From: an uncultured Bacteroidales bacterium
GTDB taxonomy: Bacteria > Bacteroidota > Bacteroidia > Bacteroidales > Paludibacteraceae
Assembly (NCBI GenBank): GCA_937892015.1
Contig: CALAUY010000030.1
Location: 1 to 11,725 of the forward strand
DNA length: 11,725 nucleotides
Direction of reading: 5' to 3'
The notes below the pieces were generated by a model. The model was not told the origin of the DNA and did no database searches. It was given only the letters and a program-made list of their open reading frames with translations. Position 1 is the first letter of the stretch. Every line of letters begins with the position of its first letter. Of this stretch, positions 6,984 to 11,725 are shown piece by piece. Both the position numbers and the translations under genes were made by a program.

Positions 6984-8591
6984 TTAGTGCATGAAGAATT
7001 TGATGATATCGTTGCCGTTGGCATAGATAAGCAACGCCAGCAGGAGGTACAGTCCGATGGTGTTGGCCACTTCGAGGAACTTGTCGCTCGGTTTTTTGCC
7101 GGTAATCATCTCCCAAAGCAGGAAGAAGACATGCCCGCCATCAAGCCCCGGTATAGGGATGATGTTCATAAAAGCGAGGATGATGCTGAGGAACGCCGTC
7201 ATGAGCCAGAAACTGTGCCAGTCCCAAACGGGTGCGAAGAGTGAACCGATGGCGGCAAAACCGCCGAGCGATTTAGCCCCCTCTTTGGTGAAGACGAGTC
7301 GGAACTGCTTAATGTAATTGACCAGCGTCTGCCAGCCGTAAGAGACGCCGGCAGGGATAGATTCCCAGACACCATAATCGACATGCTTGACAGCAAGGAA
7401 CTCGGAGGGACTCTTGGGATAGACTCCCATCTTGGCTTCATCGCCGATGAAGAGGCGCGTCGTCTGTCGTTCGCCCGCTCGTACGTACGTGATAGTGACA
7501 CTATCGCACGCATGTTGCTGCAGCTCGGCCACAACATCTTGGTAGATAAAGCAGGGCTTGTCGCCCACACCGATGACACTATCGCCCGCCATCATCAACC
7601 CACGTGCTGCCGGTCCGTCTGCGATGAGGTCGGCCACCACGAACGGGAAGCGAAAATCGCAGAAAGCGGTACTTTGGTCGGCAAGTATCTTCTGTTCAAA
7701 GCCGTCGGAGAGCGTCAGGCTGATGGTGTCGTTGCCGCGCAGCACTTGTACGTGATGTTCGCCCTCAACGACCATCCAGTTGACAAGGTCGGCACGGCTG
7801 TCAGGCACACGGTCACCTATCTTCACAATACGGTCACCCTGCACGAACCCCTCGGAGAGCATGGCATCGGAGAAATGCATCCCATACGTGGCGTTCTCAA
7901 GCGGCATATAGTCTTGTCCCCAGTGGTGGAAGACGGCACTGTAGATGACGAGTGCAGCGATGAAGTTCACCAATACGCCGCCGGTGATGATGGGCAGTCG
8001 TTTCCACGTCGATTGTGCACGGTACTCCCACGGATGGGGCGTTGAGCCCAGTTGCTCGGCCGTGGTCGTCTCGTCCACCATGCCGGCAATGGCGCAGTAT
8101 CCGCCCAGTGGCAACCATCCGATGCCCCACTCGGTCGTCTCAGGGTACTTACGCCAATCGTCGTCAGCGAGTAGCGGCAGGTCTTCAGGCTCGATGATGG
8201 TGAACTTGGGATGGCCCGCACGGCGCGTTATCTTGCGGCCAAAATTGTATAGCACCTCGATGTCGTCCCATTGCTCGTCGGTCAGTGCCTCTTTCTTGGC
8301 GTAACGCTTGCGGATTTTCTCGTTGGGGTCGTTCTCCCAGAGCAGCGGGTTACCATCGGCATCCATCGCCACTTTCTGGTTCTCCGGCACGTTCTCGGCG
8401 AAGAAACGCAGCTGCCAGCGACCGTTGATTTTCTTGGCGCGGAGCAACGAACGTCCCGGGTTGAAGAACATATAGAACTTGTTCACCCGCACGCCGAAAA
8501 TGCGCGCGAACGTGAAATGCCCCAGTTCGTGTATCATCACCAGAAAACTGAGACTTAAGATGAATTGCAGTGCTCGAATAAGAAAAGACAT
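6984..8591 (-). CDS. rseP: RseP, membrane site-2 zinc metalloprotease (M50), with an extended first loop
   Basis: This is an intramembrane protease of the inner membrane. The family cleaves anti-sigma factors or remnant signal peptides. Residues 5-30 hold the first helix with the zinc motif HELGH (21-25). The re-entrant loop follows as WGIGWLPLGGYCAIAGM (155-171). The next helix carries GGVLVN (204-209). Two PDZ-like regions lie at about 230-310 and 315-385, and the last helices contain IPIPGLDGGH (478-487) with the third metal ligand Asp, then a final hydrophobic segment at about 512-524. All catalytic residues are present. At 535 residues it is about 85 longer than E. coli RseP; most of the extra length is a charged segment at about 55-150, between the catalytic helix and the re-entrant loop. 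dxr-rseP neighbourhood is common in bacteria. The ATG at 8591 is preceded directly by octamer repeat sequence. Confidence 0.96.
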   Translation of the reverse strand: MSFLIRALQFILSLSFLVMIHELGHFTFARIFGVRVNKFYMFFNPGRSLLRAKKINGRWQLRFFAENVPENQKVAMDADGNPLLWENDPNEKIRKRYAKKEALTDEQWDDIEVLYNFGRKITRRAGHPKFTIIEPEDLPLLADDDWRKYPETTEWGIGWLPLGGYCAIAGMVDETTTAEQLGSTPHPWEYRAQSTWKRLPIITGGVLVNFIAALVIYSAVFHHWGQDYMPLENATYGMHFSDAMLSEGFVQGDRIVKIGDRVPDSRADLVNWMVVEGEHHVQVLRGNDTISLTLSDGFEQKILADQSTAFCDFRFPFVVADLIADGPAARGLMMAGDSVIGVGDKPCFIYQDVVAELQQHACDSVTITYVRAGERQTTRLFIGDEAKMGVYPKSPSEFLAVKHVDYGVWESIPAGVSYGWQTLVNYIKQFRLVFTKEGAKSLGGFAAIGSLFAPVWDWHSFWLMTAFLSIILAFMNIIPIPGLDGGHVFFLLWEMITGKKPSDKFLEVANTIGLYLLLALLIYANGNDIIKFFMH

Positions 8592-8617
8592 TATAATTGA
8601 CGATTTGACGATTTACG

Positions 8618-8632
8618 ATTGGACTAGTTATT
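8618..8632 (-). repeat. 15-base string shared with the other junction (copy in array B)
   Basis: This is an exact second copy of AATAACTAGTCCAAT, 27-41 bases before the rseP ATG. Both copies sit at a similar distance and in the same orientation before a start codon. Confidence 0.5.
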
Positions 8633-8690
8633 GACGATTTGAGATTAATTGGACGATTTACGATTTGACGATTGATTGGACAATTGATTT

Positions 8691-8730
8691 ACAAATTTAC
8701 AAATTTACAAATTTACAAATTTACAAATTG
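8691..8730 (-). promoter_or_regulatory. Possible tiled -7 promoter elements (TAAATTTG) in array B
   Basis: In transcript sense, each joint between TTTGTAAA octamers creates TAAATTTG, which fits the Bacteroides -7 consensus TAnnTTTG, and each unit also contains TTTG, the -33 consensus. Four complete TAAATTTG boxes occur here, pointing toward rseP. The 8-base period only allows TTTG-to-TAnnTTTG gaps that are multiples of 8, so spacing is not obviously optimal. This may be coincidence of AT-rich repeat composition. Confidence 0.25.
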
Positions 8731-9877
8731 TCCCTGCAATGTGCCGGGCCTCGGCATCGGATGCAACGTAATCTTCGTACGTGGGATTAGGGATGAACGT
8801 GGCGCGTGCCATCGTCTCTTCGATAATCTCTGCCATGCGAAGAAAGGGTATCTTGCCTTGTCGGAAAGCGAGGTTGGCAACCTCGTTGGCGGCATTCATG
8901 ATACACGGCACATTGCCGCCCCGTGCTGCGGCTTGGTATGCCAGAGCGAGGCACGGGAAGCGTGTGGTGTCAGGCTCCTCGAACGTGAGGTCTCGCACCC
9001 GGAAGAGGTCGGCGCGAGGCAAATCGGTTGCGATACGCTCGGGATAGGTAAGGGCGTAGAGTATCGGCAGGCGCATGTCGGGCGCGCCGAGTTGCGCTTT
9101 GATTGCCCCGTCACGGAACTGTACCGCCGAGTGGATGATTGATTGGGGATGTACCAACACCTGTATGCGTTCGACATCAACCCCGAAGAGCCATTTGGCC
9201 TCGATAACCTCGAACCCTTTGTTCATGTACGAAGCGGAGTCGATAGTTATCTTGTCGCCCATGTGCCAGTTGGGGTGACGGAGTGCATCCTCGGCCGTTG
9301 CGCGCGCAATCCTGTCTATCGGCCACGTGCGGAAAGGCCCGCCGCTGCACGTGAGCAGGATTTTCTCTATCTCGTTGCCCTCTTCGCCCACGAGACTCTG
9401 GAAGATTGCCGAATGTTCACTATCAACCGGCAGGATGTCTGCCCCGTGCTCTGTGGCGAGGCGGCGGATTAGTTCACCGGCCACAACAAGCGTCTCTTTG
9501 TTGGCGAGTGCGATGCTCTTTCCGGCTTGCAGAGCCGCCATCATCGGCCGCAGTCCTGCATACCCTACCATGGCTGCCACAACCACGTCTATTGGCGCGG
9601 CTGTGACCATTTCGGCGATGGCATCGTCACCAGCCCGCACATCGATAGATAGGTCCTGCAATGCTTCGCGTAGAGGCGCATAGAGGCTCTCGTCTGCGAT
9701 ACATACGACGACCGGCCGGAACTCGCGCGCTTGCGCGATAAGCTTCTCTACGGACGTGCGCGCACAAAGCGCATAGACCCCGAAACGGTCGGGATGAGTG
9801 CGCACGATGTCGAGCGTCTGCGTACCGATACTGCCGGTCGAACCTAATATGGCGAGTTGCTTTTTGATACTATTCAC
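8705..9877 (-). CDS. dxr: 1-deoxy-D-xylulose 5-phosphate reductoisomerase (Dxr/IspC)
   Basis: This is the cytoplasmic enzyme of the MEP isoprenoid pathway: it converts DXP to 2-C-methyl-D-erythritol 4-phosphate with NADPH and a divalent metal. The N-terminal Rossmann motif is LAILGSTGSIG (8-18). The substrate and metal segment reads LPVDSEHSAIFQ (149-160), with ligands D152 and E154. The catalytic loop and third ligand are in DSASYMNKGFEVIEA (213-227, E223), and the Dxr signature HPQSIIHSAVQF (243-254) and NAANEVA (328-334) follow. At 390 residues it is full length, and all key residues are present. The start is GTG at 9877: the frame closes upstream at 9902-9904 and contains no in-frame ATG. 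The last residues (ICKFVNL) and the TAA come from the octamer array. It lies 37 bases after the M23 gene. Confidence 0.96.
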   Translation of the reverse strand: MNSIKKQLAILGSTGSIGTQTLDIVRTHPDRFGVYALCARTSVEKLIAQAREFRPVVVCIADESLYAPLREALQDLSIDVRAGDDAIAEMVTAAPIDVVVAAMVGYAGLRPMMAALQAGKSIALANKETLVVAGELIRRLATEHGADILPVDSEHSAIFQSLVGEEGNEIEKILLTCSGGPFRTWPIDRIARATAEDALRHPNWHMGDKITIDSASYMNKGFEVIEAKWLFGVDVERIQVLVHPQSIIHSAVQFRDGAIKAQLGAPDMRLPILYALTYPERIATDLPRADLFRVRDLTFEEPDTTRFPCLALAYQAAARGGNVPCIMNAANEVANLAFRQGKIPFLRMAEIIEETMARATFIPNPTYEDYVASDAEARHIAGTICKFVNL

Positions 9878-9913
9878 TTCGTTGGTGCTTAAACATTGTT
9901 GTTAGTTGTTCCG

Positions 9914-10747
9914 TCAGAACACCACCACCTCTTCGGGGTTGAGTGGTAGCCCGCGTTGCCAGAGCGCGAAGCGTACTGACGACTCGTTGACGAGCCCGAG
10001 CGTCTCTCCCGCCTGGGCGATGGCTCCCACTTGTTTGAACGGTTTGAGTAGTCCGTAGTACATGCTCAGATAGTCGCCGTCATGCTGCATGATGAGCATC
10101 CATCCCTCGTTGGGCACATAATCGACAAAGACGACAGTGCCGGTCAGGGTTGCTGCTACGTTGGCATCTTTCTGCACGGTCAGCTGTACACTATAGATGC
10201 CCTCGTTCGGGTTGTACGATTGCGTCACAACACCTTGTACAGGTCGGAAGAACGTCTGCGCAGAGAAGGAGACGGCAGGGTCGAACATGAGCAGGTTGTC
10301 TTTCTCGCGCGCTTCGTAATCGCTCACGAAATTCTCGAGGATGAGCGAACGCTCGGCCAACATCTCCTCTTTACGGATGCGTGTCAGCGAGTCGAGCGAG
10401 GGTACGGAGTCGGAGTTGACGTTGCCACTCACAACGTCGCGGATGGTGTTCAGATAAACTGCTTGCAGGTTTAGCTCGTTCTGTAGCGAGTCGATGCGGT
10501 ACGTCTGCTGTACAAGGTCCTGCTTGATATTCTCGTTGAAGCCGGGCAAGTAGTTCTTGAGGGGCGTATGCCAGATAATCAGTGCCAAGAGGAGGAAAGA
10601 GATAATCAGAGCCGCTACGAAGAGCAGCACGAGGTTCATGAGGGACAGACGCATGTGCATCCGTTCCTCGAGCGTATCCTCGTTCACTACGGCCACGCGG
10701 TACTTAGCCCGCAACCGTTTCCACCAGTTTTGTTTGTTTTCTGCCAA
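9914..10747 (-). CDS. Membrane-anchored M23/LytM-domain protein, apparently catalytically dead
   Basis: This is a 277-residue protein. A basic N-terminus (KRLRAKYRVAVVNEDTLEE) precedes one transmembrane helix at about 38-59, then a periplasmic region likely to be helical or coiled (about 70-150), then an M23 (lysostaphin/LytM) beta-domain at about 166-277. The fold is recognisable from FFRPVQGVVTQSYNPNEG (167-183), ATLTGTVVFV (199-208), AGETLGLV (246-253) and ALWQRGLPLNPEE (261-273). The zinc ligands of active M23 peptidases (HxxxD and HxH) are not found: aligned to the family pattern, those places read I184, Q188, S257 and R259, and the further catalytic His position reads G232. A structural or activator role like that of EnvC is therefore more likely than peptidoglycan cleavage. 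The start is TTG at 10747, because a stop lies four codons upstream and the first ATG would remove the conserved N-terminus. Confidence 0.87.
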   Translation of the reverse strand: MAENKQNWWKRLRAKYRVAVVNEDTLEERMHMRLSLMNLVLLFVAALIISFLLLALIIWHTPLKNYLPGFNENIKQDLVQQTYRIDSLQNELNLQAVYLNTIRDVVSGNVNSDSVPSLDSLTRIRKEEMLAERSLILENFVSDYEAREKDNLLMFDPAVSFSAQTFFRPVQGVVTQSYNPNEGIYSVQLTVQKDANVAATLTGTVVFVDYVPNEGWMLIMQHDGDYLSMYYGLLKPFKQVGAIAQAGETLGLVNESSVRFALWQRGLPLNPEEVVVF

Positions 10748-10751
10748 TAGT

Positions 10752-11725
10752 TTATTTCAGTATGTTGCAGCCGTTGCAGGGCTTGAGTTGCTTGAAGAAG
10801 TCGTTGCCCTTGTCATCAACGAGGATGAAAGCGGGGAAATCCTCCACCTCTATCTGCCAGATGGCCTCCATGCCCAGTTCGGGGTACTCGATGCATCGGA
10901 TGTCTTTGATGTTGTTCTGCGCGAGTATAGCGGCAGGTCCTCCGATGGAGCCGAGATAGAAGCCGCCATGCTTCTTGCAGGCATCGGTAACGGCTTGCGA
11001 GCGGTTACCTTTAGCGAGCATGATGAGCGAACCACCATGGTCTTGGAACTCATCGACGTACGGGTCCATGCGTCCGGCAGTGGTGGGACCCATCGAGCCG
11101 CATGCCATGCCCGCGGGCGTCTTGGCAGGTCCGGCGTAGTAGATAGGATGCTCTTTCATATAGTCGGGCATCCCCTCACCGGCGTCGAGTCGTGCCTTCA
11201 GTTTGGCGTGCGCAATATCTCTTCCTACAATAATCGTGCCATTCAGCGACAGGCGCGTCCCGATAGGGTATTGAGTGAGAATCTTGCAGACGTCTGCCAT
11301 CGGTTGGTTGAGGTCGATACGTACGGCGTCACCCTCACCGGCGCGTCGCAGCTCCTCGGGGATAAGGACTCCGGGGTTGTCGTCCATCTTCTCAATCCAG
11401 ATGCCGTCTTTGTTGATTTTCGCCTTGATGTTGCGGTCGGCCGAGCAACTGACACCGAGTCCGATGGGGCAGCTGGCACCGTGTCGCGGCAAACGTACAA
11501 CGCGCACATCGTGAGCCATGTACTTGCCGCCGAACTGTGCGCCGAGACCTATCTTGTACGCCTCTTTCAGCAGTTGCTCTTCGAGCGCAATGTCGCGGAA
11601 AGCGCGACCGGTCTCATCACCACTCGTGGGCAGCGAGTCATAGTAATGCGTCGAGGCCAGTTTCACCGTGAGCAGGTTCTTCTCCGCCGATGTGCCGCCG
11701 ATGACGAAGGCGATATGATAAGGAG
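10752..11725 (-). CDS. fumA: Class I [4Fe-4S] fumarate hydratase, N-terminal part beyond window
   Basis: This catalyses the reversible hydration of fumarate to malate in the TCA cycle or reductive branch, in the cytoplasm, using an oxygen-sensitive [4Fe-4S] cluster. The reading frame is open to the right edge (first full codon 11723-11721, Pro of PYHIAFVIGGTSAEKN), so about 323 C-terminal residues are visible; class I fumarases have about 540-550. Diagnostic segments in order are TVKLASTHYYD, GDETGRAFRD, GLGAQFGGKY, RLPRHGASCPIGLGVSCSADRN (probably carrying a cluster cysteine), WIEKMDDNPG, GTRLSLNGTIIVGRDIAHAK, YYAGPAKTPAG, GPTTAGRMD, KHGGFYLGSIGGPAA, CIEYPELGMEAIW and FILVDDKGNDFF. The GTG at 11664-11666 is internal, not the start. 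It ends with PCNGCNILK, and the M23 gene follows after 4 bases. Single-gene class I fumarase could equally be called fumB. Confidence 0.95.
   Translation of the reverse strand, partial: PYHIAFVIGGTSAEKNLLTVKLASTHYYDSLPTSGDETGRAFRDIALEEQLLKEAYKIGLGAQFGGKYMAHDVRVVRLPRHGASCPIGLGVSCSADRNIKAKINKDGIWIEKMDDNPGVLIPEELRRAGEGDAVRIDLNQPMADVCKILTQYPIGTRLSLNGTIIVGRDIAHAKLKARLDAGEGMPDYMKEHPIYYAGPAKTPAGMACGSMGPTTAGRMDPYVDEFQDHGGSLIMLAKGNRSQAVTDACKKHGGFYLGSIGGPAAILAQNNIKDIRCIEYPELGMEAIWQIEVEDFPAFILVDDKGNDFFKQLKPCNGCNILK

Larger units (their letters stand above)
8598..8730. repeat. Octamer-periodic intergenic repeat array B (dxr/rseP junction)
   Basis: Ten consecutive 8-base units run in phase from 8651 to 8730: ggacgatt, tacgattt, gacgattg, attggaca, attgattt, then acaaattt four times and acaaattg. 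Further octamer-like units (gacgattt twice) start at 8599, near the rseP start. In the transcript sense the homogeneous part is (TTTGTAAA)n. The array is AT-rich against the coding sequence on both sides. The dxr stop (8705-8707) lies inside the homogeneous part, and the left end reaches to within about 8 bases of the rseP ATG. It shares units and a 15-base string (8618-8632) with array A, in the same orientation. Confidence 0.88.

Noticed and set aside
6444..7244. 266-codon plus-strand open frame across the acetyltransferase and rseP
   Set aside because: It overlaps two well-supported minus-strand genes and resembles no protein.
8651..8730. CRISPR array
   Set aside because: Units are 8 bases and contiguous, with no spacers and no cas genes nearby.
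6161..8730. Insertion sequence or composite transposon around rseP and the acetyltransferase
   Set aside because: The flanking repeats are direct, simple octamer arrays; no transposase gene, terminal inverted repeats or clear target duplication is visible, and rseP is a normal neighbour of dxr.
8672..9142. Plus-strand frame starting with a repeated IYKFTN peptide
   Set aside because: The repeated peptide is only the octamer array read on the other strand, and the rest is antisense to dxr.
11664..11666. GTG as the fumarase start
   Set aside because: The upstream in-frame sequence to the window edge (HIAFVIGGTSAEKN) is conserved class I fumarase sequence, so the gene continues beyond the window.

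Overview
The window looks like a chromosomal segment from a Bacteroidota genome, most likely order Bacteroidales. The evidence is a SusC/FecA-type TonB-dependent receptor with an N-terminal carboxypeptidase-regulatory-like domain followed directly by a DUF4249 lipoprotein, a four-helix DUF4293 membrane protein, the Bacteroidales form of RseP and of the M23 protein, and a lack of clear Shine-Dalgarno sites. The genus cannot be named from this sequence. All ten genes lie on the minus strand and are tightly packed, so transcription runs from high to low coordinates.

In transcription order: class I fumarate hydratase (5' end beyond the right edge); a membrane-anchored protein with a degenerate M23/LytM domain; dxr (MEP isoprenoid pathway); rseP (site-2 protease); a WbpD/WlbB-like hexapeptide N-acetyltransferase; a TonB-dependent receptor; a DUF4249 lipoprotein; a DUF4293 membrane protein; rlmN (23S rRNA/tRNA adenine C2 methyltransferase); and an exported formylglycine-generating-enzyme-like (SUMF1) protein that runs off the left edge. 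Most junctions are 3-37 bases or overlap. The functions mix central metabolism, isoprenoid precursor supply, envelope proteolysis and assembly, nutrient uptake and ribosome modification. This reads as a co-transcribed housekeeping and envelope block, not an obvious defence or mobile island.

The only non-coding stretches of note are the dxr/rseP junction (about 8592-8730) and the acetyltransferase/receptor junction (about 6185-6425). Both are filled with AT-rich repeats of strict 8-base periodicity, in the same orientation relative to transcription. The arrays run into the flanking genes. They supply the stop codons and last residues of dxr and of the acetyltransferase, in the same reading phase. 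A perfect 21-base repeat copy supplies the first five codons of the receptor frame, which has only TTG starts. In the mRNA sense the dominant octamer is TTTGTAAA. It puts a stop in all three frames within 24 bases and recreates TAAATTTG, which fits the Bacteroides -7 promoter consensus TAnnTTTG. This repeat system is the most unusual thing in the window.

Secondary oddities: all metal-ligand positions of the M23 domain appear lost; RseP is about 85 residues longer than the E. coli protein, with the extra part between the HELGH helix and the membrane re-entrant loop; the FGE-like protein appears to start a second FGE-like unit and lacks one of the two active-site cysteines of true FGE; and three of the genes appear to use TTG or GTG starts.
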